DNA of 64,000 nt from JASGMR01 sp963664675 (GTDB taxonomy: Bacteria > Thermotogota > Thermotogae > Petrotogales > Kosmotogaceae), in assembly GCA_963664675.2 (NCBI GenBank), contig CAXXLB010000009.1:310001-374000 (forward strand), read 5' to 3'. Positions 17,359 to 26,187 of the stretch are shown here, one piece after another (position 1 is the first letter of the stretch; the number at the start of each line of letters is the position of its first letter). Under the pieces are notes generated by a model. It saw only the letters and a program-made list of their open reading frames with translations, was not told the DNA's origin and did not search any database. The position numbers and the translations under genes were made by a program.

Positions 17359-18128
17359 TGAGAATTTCTTTTTCAACCGCGGCTCTCTATCCACGCCTGA
17401 GCTTAGAGGCCTTAAAACTATTGAACGACGTGGGGTTTAAAGAAGCTGAGCTTATGCCTCAGTGTTATCATGAAACCACCCCGGAATTCGCAAAAGAAGT
17501 CAAAAAACTGGGAATCAGAGTCAGCTCCATACATTTCCCATTGAGCTATTTTTCCGTTCTGTATAATCCGTACGAAGGTATGGTTAAAGAAGCAAAAAAT
17601 TTAGTCGACGATCTGTTAATTGCTGGAGAAATCATGGGTACCGATGTTATAGTTATACATTCTCTCCCATATATGGAAGAAGCGAAGAAAGAGATTTTTT
17701 ATGATGTCGTTACGGAAAATATAAAATATCTCGCATCAAAGGGAGAAGAAAAAAACATAAAAATAGCTCTGGAAAACAATCCTAACACTCTAGGAAGAAC
17801 GCCGGAAGGATTACTCGGTGATGTCAGGAGAATCGGCCACGATAATGTTCAACCCATGGTAGACACGACAGAATCCTGGGAGGCGGATATTGAACCTGAA
17901 ATATTCATTTCAAAAACCGAACCGATTCATCTGCATTTGAGTGATTACAAAGGCGATGTAAAACATTTGCCCCTGGGAGAAGGTAAGGGAAACTGGGAGA
18001 TGATTTTTAACACGATCAAGTCGATCGATTATTCCGGTATATATGTTATTGAGCCGGCGTATAAATTTTATATCGATGACGTCGTAAACAAAGTCAGAAA
18101 CGCTAAAAATTTTATTGAAAAAATTTAA
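17358..18128 (+). CDS. Sugar phosphate isomerase/epimerase (TIM barrel, AP endonuclease 2 fold)
   Basis: A 256-residue protein of the xylose-isomerase-like TIM-barrel superfamily. Features include RISFSTAALYPRLSLEALKLLNDVGFKEAELM, the metal-ligand strands TDVIVIHSLP, IKIALENNPNT, VQPMVDTTESWEAD and PIHLHLSDYKGDVKHLPLGEGKGNWEMIF, and the final GIYVIEPAY strand. These carry the Glu, Asp and His ligands of a divalent metal site. Its ATG overlaps the stop of the binding-protein gene (TAATG). Likely interconverts ketose or keto-polyol intermediates in the pathway served by this operon. Confidence 0.87.
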   Translation: MRISFSTAALYPRLSLEALKLLNDVGFKEAELMPQCYHETTPEFAKEVKKLGIRVSSIHFPLSYFSVLYNPYEGMVKEAKNLVDDLLIAGEIMGTDVIVIHSLPYMEEAKKEIFYDVVTENIKYLASKGEEKNIKIALENNPNTLGRTPEGLLGDVRRIGHDNVQPMVDTTESWEADIEPEIFISKTEPIHLHLSDYKGDVKHLPLGEGKGNWEMIFNTIKSIDYSGIYVIEPAYKFYIDDVVNKVRNAKNFIEKI

Positions 18129-18139
18129 AGGAAAAAATT

Positions 18140-19129
18140 ATGAAGATTGCAGTAGTTTTTAATCCGTCAGCCGGAAGAAAAAGAATATTTTCAGAGATTG
18201 GTAAAGATCTGAATGAAAAATTAAAAGTTCAGAATGTCATAACCGGTGAAGCGGGTTATGGGGAAAACTACATCGATTCAGAAAAAGTTATAACTCTTTC
18301 GGGAACTTCTTTTTTGGAAAAATTAGAGTATTTAATGAAGAATTTCATTGAAGAAAATCCCGATATCATAATCGGTGTGGGCGGGGATGGAATCCTCACC
18401 CACATCGCTTCTATTTTGTTGAAAAGAAATGTCAGAATACCTTTAATGGGTATTGCGGGTGGAACAGCAAATGTCGGTCCTCTCATCCGCTTTAATGCAT
18501 CGAATTTATTAAAAATGAACTTTGAAAATTGTTCAATCAAAGAAATACCGGCTTTAAAAGTGAACATACCGGGTAAAAGCAGCCTATACGCTTTCAATGA
18601 TATAGTCATTGGCGATACTTTTCTGGGCACTCAGAATGGAAACATGGTAAATTTAAGCGTGAAAGATTTCCTGAAATTCAAAATGAAAATTGTTAAAGAA
18701 CCTCAAACAAATTTGTTCGATAAAAATTTTACAATCAAAAAAAATAAAACAAAAATCACCGATCTTTTTTTGCCGGCTCAGATCGTTCTCTCTCCGCTTT
18801 ATGCGAGAAAATTTTATATTGGTAAAGCGGTTTCAGGCTCTTTATGTCTTGCGGATTATTTTGATGAAGGAGCAGTTATTTGTCTGAGCAACACTATTTT
18901 AATCGATTCAAATCTCAGAAAGACACCGGCTCCGATACTTTCACAACATATCCTCTTTGGAAAAAATGATTTAATCGAATTTGAAAATTTATCTGAAGAC
19001 CTCTATTTTATCTTAGATGGTAATCCAACTGTCAAAGCTTCCGAAAATGTGTCAATAGAGTATATTGAAGGCGCTATTGATTCCGTTATTTTTAATAAAA
19101 ATGATATTTTACCGATACTAGAATATTAA
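18140..19129 (+). CDS. AcoX-like protein with ATP-NAD kinase fold
   Basis: A 329-residue protein. The N-terminus (KIAVVFNPSAGRKR) and the core IIIGVGGDGILTHIAS with GIAGGTANVGPLI correspond to the GGDG nucleotide-phosphate motif and second glycine turn of the ATP-NAD kinase/diacylglycerol kinase superfamily. Such AcoX-like proteins are found in carbon-utilisation operons, usually without known function. The operon has no FGGY, PfkB or ROK kinase, yet its aldolase belongs to a group that usually acts on phosphorylated substrates, so this protein may be the missing kinase. That role is inference. Confidence 0.7.
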   Translation: MKIAVVFNPSAGRKRIFSEIGKDLNEKLKVQNVITGEAGYGENYIDSEKVITLSGTSFLEKLEYLMKNFIEENPDIIIGVGGDGILTHIASILLKRNVRIPLMGIAGGTANVGPLIRFNASNLLKMNFENCSIKEIPALKVNIPGKSSLYAFNDIVIGDTFLGTQNGNMVNLSVKDFLKFKMKIVKEPQTNLFDKNFTIKKNKTKITDLFLPAQIVLSPLYARKFYIGKAVSGSLCLADYFDEGAVICLSNTILIDSNLRKTPAPILSQHILFGKNDLIEFENLSEDLYFILDGNPTVKASENVSIEYIEGAIDSVIFNKNDILPILEY

Positions 19130-19148
19130 TAAGAAGAGTGTGATATAT

Positions 19149-20138
19149 ATGACAGCTTTTAATAAAAACATATTAGAGTCACTTGCTGTTGGTGATGCAT
19201 TGGGTATGCCAACGGAATTTATGAGCAGAGAAAAAATAAAAAAAGAATATGGAATAGTGGATCATTTGATCGATCCGAAATATTCATTAATACATAAAGA
19301 TTTAAAATATTCCCAGATTACTGACGATACGGAACAAAATTTATACCTTATAGAAACTTATTGTACTGACAGAAAAATCACGATTCAGAATACGGTCTCT
19401 TCATTAATAAAGTGGATGGAACAAACCAAAGCCGTGGAACACGGCTACATAGGGCCAAGTTCTTCCAGAGCACTGAAGAGAATAAAAGAGGGAGAATCCC
19501 CCGAAATTGCGGGGATGGGGGGAACCACGTGTGGAGCACCAATGAGGGTGATAGCTCCCGTTTTATGTTTATATGATCAATCTGAAGAAGGTCTGGAAAA
19601 AGCCATTTTCAATTGCACTGTCCCGACTCACAATACAAATCTGGCGATGGAAGCGGCAATGTGCATAGGATTTGCTATAAAGGCGGCTATAGACGGATAT
19701 TCATATGATGGAATCATGCGCCGGGCTTACGAAGGTGCGGTTATAGGAAGAGCCTCATCAGATTATGATTACGTGGGAGCCTCCTGTAAAAATAAGACTG
19801 AAATTCTGGTCGGGGAGATAAAAAAAGTAAAATCGGAAGACGAAGTACTGGATATTATTTATTACCTCAACGGTACTACAATGGGGGCGAACGATATCGC
19901 TTCCGCAGTCCTTGGAATATTCTGCTTTGCAAAGGATGATGTTTGGAAATCGATTAAACTCGGTGCTTCCGTAGGGGGAGATACCGATACTATTGCAGCG
20001 ATAGCGGGGGCGTTGTCTTGTTCTTATGCAAAGAAACATAACATTCCCAATGAAATTCTGAAAACGATTGTTTTCAACAATAATTTAGATTTAAACAGAT
20101 ATTCCGATCTGATCATTCACAGATTCGGAGAAGTTTAA
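19149..20138 (+). CDS. ADP-ribosylglycohydrolase family protein
   Basis: About 329 residues from ATG 19149; an in-frame GTG at 19140 is an alternative. It shows all ARH-fold metal motifs: SLAVGDALGMPTEFM at the N-terminus, ITDDTEQNLYLIE (Thr-Asp-Asp cluster near residue 58) and the C-terminal GGDTDTIAAIAGALSCSY. Members remove ADP-ribose from proteins or small molecules using two Mg ions, but relatives encoded in sugar operons may act on other N- or O-glycosides. Its stop overlaps the ATG of the MFS gene (TAATG). Confidence 0.9.
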   Translation: MTAFNKNILESLAVGDALGMPTEFMSREKIKKEYGIVDHLIDPKYSLIHKDLKYSQITDDTEQNLYLIETYCTDRKITIQNTVSSLIKWMEQTKAVEHGYIGPSSSRALKRIKEGESPEIAGMGGTTCGAPMRVIAPVLCLYDQSEEGLEKAIFNCTVPTHNTNLAMEAAMCIGFAIKAAIDGYSYDGIMRRAYEGAVIGRASSDYDYVGASCKNKTEILVGEIKKVKSEDEVLDIIYYLNGTTMGANDIASAVLGIFCFAKDDVWKSIKLGASVGGDTDTIAAIAGALSCSYAKKHNIPNEILKTIVFNNNLDLNRYSDLIIHRFGEV

Positions 20139-21346
20139 TGTTTTTTATCTCTATAGGATCCATTTCAATTGGAATAATGTATGGAATAGTGAACATGATA
20201 TTGATTCCATTTCTTTCTCAGATTTTTTCTAGCACGGAGATTCCAGGAATCTTAATCTCTTCGGGAATGATAATAGCGAGTTTCTTTTCTCCATTCATAG
20301 GTAACTGGAGTGACAGAATAAAAAAAAGAATGCCGTTTATATCTTTCATTGTACTTTTTTCCGTGGCAGGAGCGCTTCTCCTTCTTCTGGAGAATATATA
20401 TTTGAATGCGTTAGGAGCAATTATAATAGTCATAAGCGCTTACAGCATGCTGACTCCGTATTCATCTTTAGTCGCCGATTATACAACAGAAAATAAAAGA
20501 GGCATTGCATTCGGCTTAGTTATGGGAACGGTGAATACGGCGAGCTTCATCGCATCATTAATAATAAATTATTTTTATAACCTTGGAAACAGAATCACTC
20601 TTCTCGTACTCACGGGAATCAGTCTCATCTCATTTGTGTGTCTGGTTGTGTTCACACTCCGCAACAAACCGAAAAACTATGAAGAAATCTCCCAGGCAAA
20701 AAATAAAACGATCGGTATTATATCTTTATTGAAAAATTATCCTCTGTTACTTTTGTTCTTCGGAATACAATTTTTTTCATGGTTTTCACTCGGCGGATTA
20801 TTTCCGTACATCACATCTTTTTTGACCGATGAAACAAATATGACTATTGGAAACGCTTCGGTATGGTTTGGAGCCTCGACACTTTTCTCGGCTTTAATAG
20901 CTTATGCAACGGGTTTTATAACCAGATTTTTTAAACGCAATACTTTATTTTTCATCTCGCTGGTTTCTTTAACCGTCGTACTGGGCATATACTCTCAATT
21001 TTACTCCGGACTGATTAAAAATGATCCTTCTATAGTGATCGGAATCATTTCCTTTTTCGTAATAAGTGTTTCTCTGGGATTTTTTTATTCCCTGAGTTCT
21101 ACCATACTATCCCTTTTCGTTTCAAATGATGTTCAGGGGAAGGTATTTGGACTGAACAATATTTTTATGATTTTTTCTCAGGCGATATCGGTAGGATTGG
21201 TGGGAGGAATAATTAAACATTTCGGATATCAGGCGATGGTGACACTCGGGTTCATAGGATTTTTGATCGCAACCGTATTCACTTTTACCCTCTTCACTCT
21301 GGTTGGCAAAAAAGAAAAAAAAATAATCGGCGAAAGAATAAATTGA
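20138..21346 (+). CDS. MFS transporter (sugar:cation symporter-like)
   Basis: A 402-residue integral membrane protein with about 12 hydrophobic segments. The loop between segments 2 and 3 reads FIGNWSDRIKKRMPFIS, close to the G-x-x-x-D-R motif of MFS and GPH-type sugar carriers. The middle loop (LRNKPKNYEEISQAKNKT) separates two halves. It is the last gene of the operon that starts at 11707, so the organism may have both an ABC importer and a secondary carrier, or an exporter, for the same class of compound. No strong terminator follows. Confidence 0.85.
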   Translation: MFFISIGSISIGIMYGIVNMILIPFLSQIFSSTEIPGILISSGMIIASFFSPFIGNWSDRIKKRMPFISFIVLFSVAGALLLLLENIYLNALGAIIIVISAYSMLTPYSSLVADYTTENKRGIAFGLVMGTVNTASFIASLIINYFYNLGNRITLLVLTGISLISFVCLVVFTLRNKPKNYEEISQAKNKTIGIISLLKNYPLLLLFFGIQFFSWFSLGGLFPYITSFLTDETNMTIGNASVWFGASTLFSALIAYATGFITRFFKRNTLFFISLVSLTVVLGIYSQFYSGLIKNDPSIVIGIISFFVISVSLGFFYSLSSTILSLFVSNDVQGKVFGLNNIFMIFSQAISVGLVGGIIKHFGYQAMVTLGFIGFLIATVFTFTLFTLVGKKEKKIIGERIN

Positions 21347-21454
21347 ATAAAAAGCCCAAAAATATTTTTTGAGAAACACATATTTTTTATATCATTAACT
21401 CAATAAAAAAGAGTGCTTTCAACAGACCAGCGATGATCGAAATGACTAGCCGGT

Positions 21455-22591
21455 TTATAAATCCGTGAGTTTTTTGAATTTAAATGAGATTATGAAAACA
21501 ATCAATGTGATCAGAAGACCTATACTTCCAACCATTCTGAAACTCTGCTTTATCTGGAGCCATTCGACTAAAAACCCCCCTATCACAGAACTGAATATGT
21601 AAGACAATCCCATGCTGGTTGCCCAGAATGCACTCTGTGCTTTTACAAGATGCTTTTCCGGCAATTTAAAATGTATGTAGTTGAACAGAGAGTAATACAT
21701 CAGAATATAAGTAAATCCGTGCAAAGTTTCCATCAACAGAATTGAGGCCAGATTGAAGGCAAAAGTTACTATGATAGTCTTCACTGATGTTGCGATCAGA
21801 CCCAGAATAAAAATTTTTATGTTTCCGAATTTTTTTATTATTTTGTCCGCAAAAAATAAAAACGGAACTTCCGTTATAGACATCAATGCAAGAATAATTC
21901 CGATAGCGGAATTGTCAAGCCCCATCTCCCTTGTGAGAATAGGAATGAAGGTATTATGAAAACTTCCCATAAAAACTCCAAAGAAAAAACCCACAGTCAT
22001 GAGGATAAATGTGAAGAGATTTCCGTTCCTCGTAATAGGACTCTCTTTCCTGGATTTAAAACGTTTTGGCGTGTCTTTTTTGAAAAAGATAATCATCGTT
22101 GAAAAAAACAGAGTAATTGAAGCAACTATAAAGTACCAGATAAACCCGTCTTTTACCAATTGACTCAAAATCAAAGAGGTCGCAGAAAATCCTATGGTAC
22201 CGAACAATCTGATTTTGTCAAAAGATCCCCCGTATTTTTTCACAGAACTCATCATGAGTGAATCCCCTATGGGAATACAGGATGAATAGAAAAATGAAAA
22301 CAGAGATATTGAAATAATGCTCAATATAAAACTCTTAGAAAGAAAAATCATCCAGAAAAGAAAAGAAGAGGATAAAGAGATTATAATGAAAGCTGCTTTT
22401 TCATTAAGGCGTGATGTTAGTCTGAACCAGAAAGGATTCGATATCATTGCGATCAGAGGAAGACATGCCATTATGAAACCAATTTCTACAGGGGTGAATC
22501 CCGAAACATCATAGAATTGTCCAAGCATGTTTCTTGTAGATAGACTGGCGTAGTTCAATGCTTCAAAAATTAAATTACTTAAATACAACAC
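21455..22591 (-). CDS. MFS transporter (MFS_1-like/LacY-like)
   Basis: A 378-residue membrane protein with about 12 hydrophobic segments. The N-terminal part (DVSGFTPVEIGFIMACLPLIAMISNPFWFRLTSRLN) resembles the MFS_1-like group that includes nucleoside and sugar:proton symporters. The start is GTG 22591, or TTG 22588 just after it, behind GAGGTG. It is convergent with the carbohydrate operon and separate from the oxidoreductase operon upstream. No substrate can be assigned. Confidence 0.83.
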   Translation of the reverse strand: MLYLSNLIFEALNYASLSTRNMLGQFYDVSGFTPVEIGFIMACLPLIAMISNPFWFRLTSRLNEKAAFIIISLSSSFLFWMIFLSKSFILSIISISLFSFFYSSCIPIGDSLMMSSVKKYGGSFDKIRLFGTIGFSATSLILSQLVKDGFIWYFIVASITLFFSTMIIFFKKDTPKRFKSRKESPITRNGNLFTFILMTVGFFFGVFMGSFHNTFIPILTREMGLDNSAIGIILALMSITEVPFLFFADKIIKKFGNIKIFILGLIATSVKTIIVTFAFNLASILLMETLHGFTYILMYYSLFNYIHFKLPEKHLVKAQSAFWATSMGLSYIFSSVIGGFLVEWLQIKQSFRMVGSIGLLITLIVFIISFKFKKLTDL

Positions 22592-22875
22592 ACACCTCTT
22601 GAGTTCTAAAAAAACGGGGATCTTCGCAGCCCGTAAATGTATTTCGAAAATCGAAAATACAATATTTTAATTTGAATCTATTATAAGTTCAGAAAAAGAT
22701 GAAGCTGTTACAGTTTGAAGAAATTATTCGTAATAAGAACAAAATAATATTTTATTTTTGATGAGAAAGATCTCCTTCCGATGCTAATCCAAGTTATTTG
22801 ATCTGTGAATATACTCTTCAATTTTATTTTTTTCTGCGTCTTATTAAATTCTCTCGATTGTCCCGATCTTATAAC
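22592..22875. other. Gene-free AT-rich leader region upstream of the MFS gene
   Basis: About 280 bases lie between the MFS gene and the terminator of the oxidoreductase operon. A TATAAT on the minus strand (plus ATTATA, 22680-22685) could be a -10 box for the MFS gene, but no convincing -35 was found. No gene or repeat seen. Confidence 0.3.
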
Positions 22876-22900
22876 AAAAAAAGAACCCTTTCGGGTTCTT
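22876..22900 (-). terminator. Intrinsic terminator of the vor-ptb-buk operon
   Basis: Inverted repeat AAGAACCC (22881-22888) and GGGTTCTT (22893-22900) with a 4-base loop. Read on the minus strand it is followed by seven T residues, directly after the stop of the gamma subunit gene. Confidence 0.88.
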
Positions 22901-22904
22901 TTAA

Positions 22905-23444
22905 TCATTTGACATATTCTATTCCGGTTTTAACAGCTTCGATATTCAGATCAATCAGTTTGGCTTTCCTGCCGGTGAGTTTCTTTTTGAATGCTTTTTC
23001 AACACTTTCGAGAGAAATACAGTTTGTTTTGCCCATGTAAGTTCCCAGAATCACCATGTTAGCCACTTTTAAATTTCCCAACTGTTCAGCAATATCGTTG
23101 GCATTCACATAAACTACATCTATATCATCTCTTTTTGTTTTTCTGTCTACAATCGAAGTGTTGATTATCATCAATCCGGATTTCTTTAATTGTGGCTCAA
23201 ATTTTAATAAAGAGGGAATGTTCATTATTATCAGTTCGTTAGGATTTGAAGTAACCGGAGAACCTATTTCCTCGTCACTTACCACTACCGTACAGTTCGC
23301 AGTGCCTCCCCTCATTTCAGGACCGTAGGATGGAAGCCATGTTGAATGCTTATTTTCAAACATCGCTGCAGTGGCTATTATCTGTCCGATTAACATTATT
23401 CCCTGTCCGCCAAATCCTGAAGCTATCAAATTGTGTTCTTTCAT
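22905..23444 (-). CDS. 2-oxoacid:ferredoxin oxidoreductase, gamma subunit
   Basis: A 179-residue gamma-domain protein beginning LIASGFGGQGIMLIGQIIATAA, with SWLPSYGPEMRGGTANCTVVVSDEEIGSP (residues about 38-63), the coenzyme A-proximal loop of this family. It is the last gene of the operon, and its ATG overlaps the stop of the beta subunit by four bases. With the alpha, beta and ferredoxin-like delta genes it makes a four-subunit enzyme, most like 2-ketoisovalerate ferredoxin oxidoreductase, forming branched acyl-CoA, CO2 and reduced ferredoxin. Confidence 0.93.
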   Translation of the reverse strand: MKEHNLIASGFGGQGIMLIGQIIATAAMFENKHSTWLPSYGPEMRGGTANCTVVVSDEEIGSPVTSNPNELIIMNIPSLLKFEPQLKKSGLMIINTSIVDRKTKRDDIDVVYVNANDIAEQLGNLKVANMVILGTYMGKTNCISLESVEKAFKKKLTGRKAKLIDLNIEAVKTGIEYVK

Positions 23445-24196
23445 TTAATATCACCAACTTTATCAACAAATAGACCGAGCGGATATTCTTTTTTGAGCTT
23501 CTCATTGAGGTAACTTATAGATTCGATAGGATCCAGTCCCCAGTTTGTCGGACAGGTTGAAAGGACTTCAACCATTCCGAAACCAATATCGTTTATTTGC
23601 GCCAGAAAAGCTTTTTTAATCGCTTTTTTCGCTTTAATAACTTCCTGGGGAGAACTTACGGCAACTCTTTCGAGATAAGCAATACCGGCAGTTTCTTTCA
23701 GCAATTCCGAAACGTGAAGCGGGTAACCTTCTCTTCTGGAATCCCTTCCATACGGTGAAGTGGTAGTCTTCATCCCAATCAATGACGTTGGGGCCATCTG
23801 TCCCCCAGTCATTCCATAGATCGCATTGTTTATGAAAATAGTCGTGATCCTTTCGCCTCTGTTTGCAGCATGTATAATCTCTGCCGTTCCTATCGCTGCC
23901 AGATCTCCATCACCCTGGTATGTGAAAACAATGGAATCAGGCTTTGCTCTCTTTACGCCCGTTGCTACCGCGGGAGCCCTTCCATGTGCTGCACCTATTC
24001 CGTGAGTATCGAAAAAATCATTTGCAAAAACCGAACATCCCACCGGCGCTATATTTATAGTTTCATCCCTTATACCGAGTTCGTCTATCACTTCGGCAAC
24101 GATTCTATGAACTATTCCATGATGACAACCGGGACAATACGTTAATTCTCTAGCAGTTAATGCGTCAGGTCTCTTGAATAAAATAGTTTTAGACAT
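23441..24196 (-). CDS. 2-oxoacid:ferredoxin oxidoreductase, beta (thiamine diphosphate) subunit
   Basis: A 251-residue subunit from ATG 24196, which has GGTGGTGAT upstream; an in-frame ATG at 24211 is an alternative. TYCPGCHHGIVHRI carries the conserved Cys-x-x-Cys-His. The thiamine-diphosphate motif is YQGDGDLAAIGTAEIIHAANRGERITTIFINNAIYGMTGGQ, with the GDG and NN anchors. TSLIGMKTTTSPYGRD is a feature of the VOR/KOR branch. It overlaps the alpha gene by eight bases. Confidence 0.93.
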   Translation of the reverse strand: MSKTILFKRPDALTARELTYCPGCHHGIVHRIVAEVIDELGIRDETINIAPVGCSVFANDFFDTHGIGAAHGRAPAVATGVKRAKPDSIVFTYQGDGDLAAIGTAEIIHAANRGERITTIFINNAIYGMTGGQMAPTSLIGMKTTTSPYGRDSRREGYPLHVSELLKETAGIAYLERVAVSSPQEVIKAKKAIKKAFLAQINDIGFGMVEVLSTCPTNWGLDPIESISYLNEKLKKEYPLGLFVDKVGDIK

Positions 24197-25262
24197 TATT
24201 ATCACCACCAATAATTTTATTCATCACATCCAGAATTTCATTCGGCTCCGGGATAATTCCACCGCTTCTTCCATAAAAATGGATTCTCGAACTATCCTCT
24301 ATGGCTAATTTTACGTCTTCAATCATCTGTCCTTCCGACATTTCAATATTAATTATAGCTTTTTTCCCTTCAGAAGCCTTTTTTAATTCTTTATACGGAA
24401 ACGGCCACAGAGAAATCGGTCTGAACAGGCCTATTTTTATTCCTTGTTCTCTGGCCTCTTTGATTACACTTATCAAAATTCTTCCCATCGTACCGTAACC
24501 GACGAACATGTATTCGGCATCGTCCATAAAGTACTCTTTATAAATTATTTCGTTTTCCGTTATTTTTCTGTATTTTTTCTGATAGGCTAAATTGAGCTTT
24601 TCAAGTTCAACGGGATCGATATTGAACGCTCTTACGATTCTGGCATTTTCGCCCTCGGCATTTTTCAAAGCCCAATCACTGTGAGTAGGCAAATCATCGG
24701 GTTCAGCAAATTCGGGAAATTCCACCGGTTCCATCATCTGCCCAAGCATTCCATCGGTTAATATCATAACGGGATTTCTATATTTATCGGCCAGATCAAA
24801 TCCTTTTTTTATCAAATCCACAGATTCCTGAATCGTTCCGGGAGCCAAAACAATCATATGATAATCTCCATGTCCCCCTCCTTTTGTAGCCTGGAAATAA
24901 TCACTCTGTGCCGGTTGAATATCTCCCAGACCCGGACCGCCTCTTACAACGTTCACAAAAACACATGGCAATTCCGCTCCTGCTATATATGAAACTCCCT
25001 CTTGCATGAGGCTGAAACCGGGGCTTGAAGTTGAAGTCATTACTCTTGTACCCGTTGCTGCTGCTCCATAAATCATATTAACCGCTGAAACTTCGCTTTC
25101 AGATTGTAAAAAAGTTCCATTCACTTCAGGCAACCTTCTCGCCATATACTCAGTAAATTCTGATTGAGGGGTAATTGGATAACCAAAATAAAGCCTGCAG
25201 CCCGATCTTACCGCCGCTTCACCCATCGCTTCATTTCCTTTTACCATAACTTTCTCAGCCAT
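24189..25262 (-). CDS. vorB: 2-ketoisovalerate ferredoxin oxidoreductase, alpha subunit (VorB-like)
   Basis: The protein has 357 residues. The N-terminus (GNEAMGEAAVRSGCRLYFGYPITPQSEFTEYMARRLPEVNG) is typical of the subunit annotated VorB in fermentative anaerobes; the pyrimidine-binding domain follows with ATGTRVMTSTSSPGFSLMQEGVSYIAGAELP. The C-terminal domain contains YMFVGYGTMGRI and GLFRPISLWPFPYKEL. 2-Oxoglutarate-specific relatives are close in sequence, but the adjoining ptb and buk genes favour a branched-chain 2-oxoacid substrate. Confidence 0.9.
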   Translation of the reverse strand: MAEKVMVKGNEAMGEAAVRSGCRLYFGYPITPQSEFTEYMARRLPEVNGTFLQSESEVSAVNMIYGAAATGTRVMTSTSSPGFSLMQEGVSYIAGAELPCVFVNVVRGGPGLGDIQPAQSDYFQATKGGGHGDYHMIVLAPGTIQESVDLIKKGFDLADKYRNPVMILTDGMLGQMMEPVEFPEFAEPDDLPTHSDWALKNAEGENARIVRAFNIDPVELEKLNLAYQKKYRKITENEIIYKEYFMDDAEYMFVGYGTMGRILISVIKEAREQGIKIGLFRPISLWPFPYKELKKASEGKKAIINIEMSEGQMIEDVKLAIEDSSRIHFYGRSGGIIPEPNEILDVMNKIIGGDNNV

Positions 25263-25492
25263 TATCTTACCTCCTCTTCCTTTTCTCTTACAACTGTGAT
25301 CGCAGTATCAGGACACATTCTATAGCAAAAGCCACAACCAACACAGTCCTGAGGACTGTGTTGTTCTGCAGGATGATATCCCTTGGAATTGAATATTTTT
25401 GAAAAACCTAAAGTCTTTTTCGGACATGCATTGATACATAATCCGCATCCTTTACATCTTTCCTGGTCGATTATTACATAATTTTTTACCAT
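25262..25492 (-). CDS. Ferredoxin-like delta subunit, 2[4Fe-4S]
   Basis: A 76-residue protein from ATG 25492, which has GGGAGG (25500-25505) seven bases upstream; an in-frame ATG at 25507 overlaps the preceding gene and is less likely. Two cluster motifs, CKGCGLCINACP and CVGCGFCYRMCP, flank the segment KIFNSKGYHPAEQ that is characteristic of the VOR/KOR delta subunit. It passes electrons from the thiamine-diphosphate site to ferredoxin. The stop shares a base with the alpha-subunit ATG (TAATG). Confidence 0.93.
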   Translation of the reverse strand: MVKNYVIIDQERCKGCGLCINACPKKTLGFSKIFNSKGYHPAEQHSPQDCVGCGFCYRMCPDTAITVVREKEEEVR

Positions 25493-25494
25493 AA

Positions 25495-26187
25495 TTATAC
25501 CTCCCAAGGTGTTTTTAAAAATTTTTTAATTTCAAATCTGGGAAATCTGGTATTTCCACATTCTATATCTTCTTTTATTACCGTCATAGCCACCGGAATT
25601 CCGACACTTTCACTGATCTTTTCTGTAAAATCTTCCCCATACAAAATATTTTTGTCTTCAGTTAAATTTCCAATATTCGAATTATTCACCAAGTATGATA
25701 TTTTCAGTCTCGAGGTCCTTTCCAGTCTTTTTATGTGTTCGATTGTCTTATTCACTGTATCCGTGAAGGGACGATAGGGATTTATTACGAAAAATATATC
25801 GTGATCTTCATTTCTCAGAGTTGAATAAAGTGAACTCAATACAACCGCACCGTCATCATTGCCTCCGCAATCTATGACGATTCTGTAATTTTCTTTATTT
25901 ATGAATCCTTTCACTTTTGGCGATATTATCGGCAGGTCTGCATGCATCAGTTTTTCTTCCGGTGTTATTACATCTATACCCATTTTTTCAAATTCTGCTT
26001 TCAAGTCTCTGGTTCTGAAATAAGGACTTATAACATCGATATCTTCTATAGCAACTTCTTCATATTTAGATTTTAATTTCAAAGCAAAATTCAAAGCAAT
26101 TTCAGTTTTCCCGCTTCCAAACATCCCGATAAATACGGCAACTCTTCTCACTTTTTCTATTTCAAACATACTCTTTTGCACTTTCAT
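25495..26187 (-). CDS. P-loop ATPase, conserved partner of the oxidoreductase operon
   Basis: A 230-residue protein with Walker A GMFGSGKTE at about residues 21-29 and a hydrophobic strand YRIVIDCGGNDDG (about 102-114) that fits a Walker B-like region. The rest resembles the CobQ/ParA or nucleotide-binding SIMIBI fold. It lies between butyrate kinase and the ferredoxin-like subunit with small overlaps, so it is co-translated with them. A maturation or assembly role for the oxidoreductase (cluster loading or cofactor insertion) is possible but not shown. No membrane segments are seen. Confidence 0.6.
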   Translation of the reverse strand: MKVQKSMFEIEKVRRVAVFIGMFGSGKTEIALNFALKLKSKYEEVAIEDIDVISPYFRTRDLKAEFEKMGIDVITPEEKLMHADLPIISPKVKGFINKENYRIVIDCGGNDDGAVVLSSLYSTLRNEDHDIFFVINPYRPFTDTVNKTIEHIKRLERTSRLKISYLVNNSNIGNLTEDKNILYGEDFTEKISESVGIPVAMTVIKEDIECGNTRFPRFEIKKFLKTPWEV

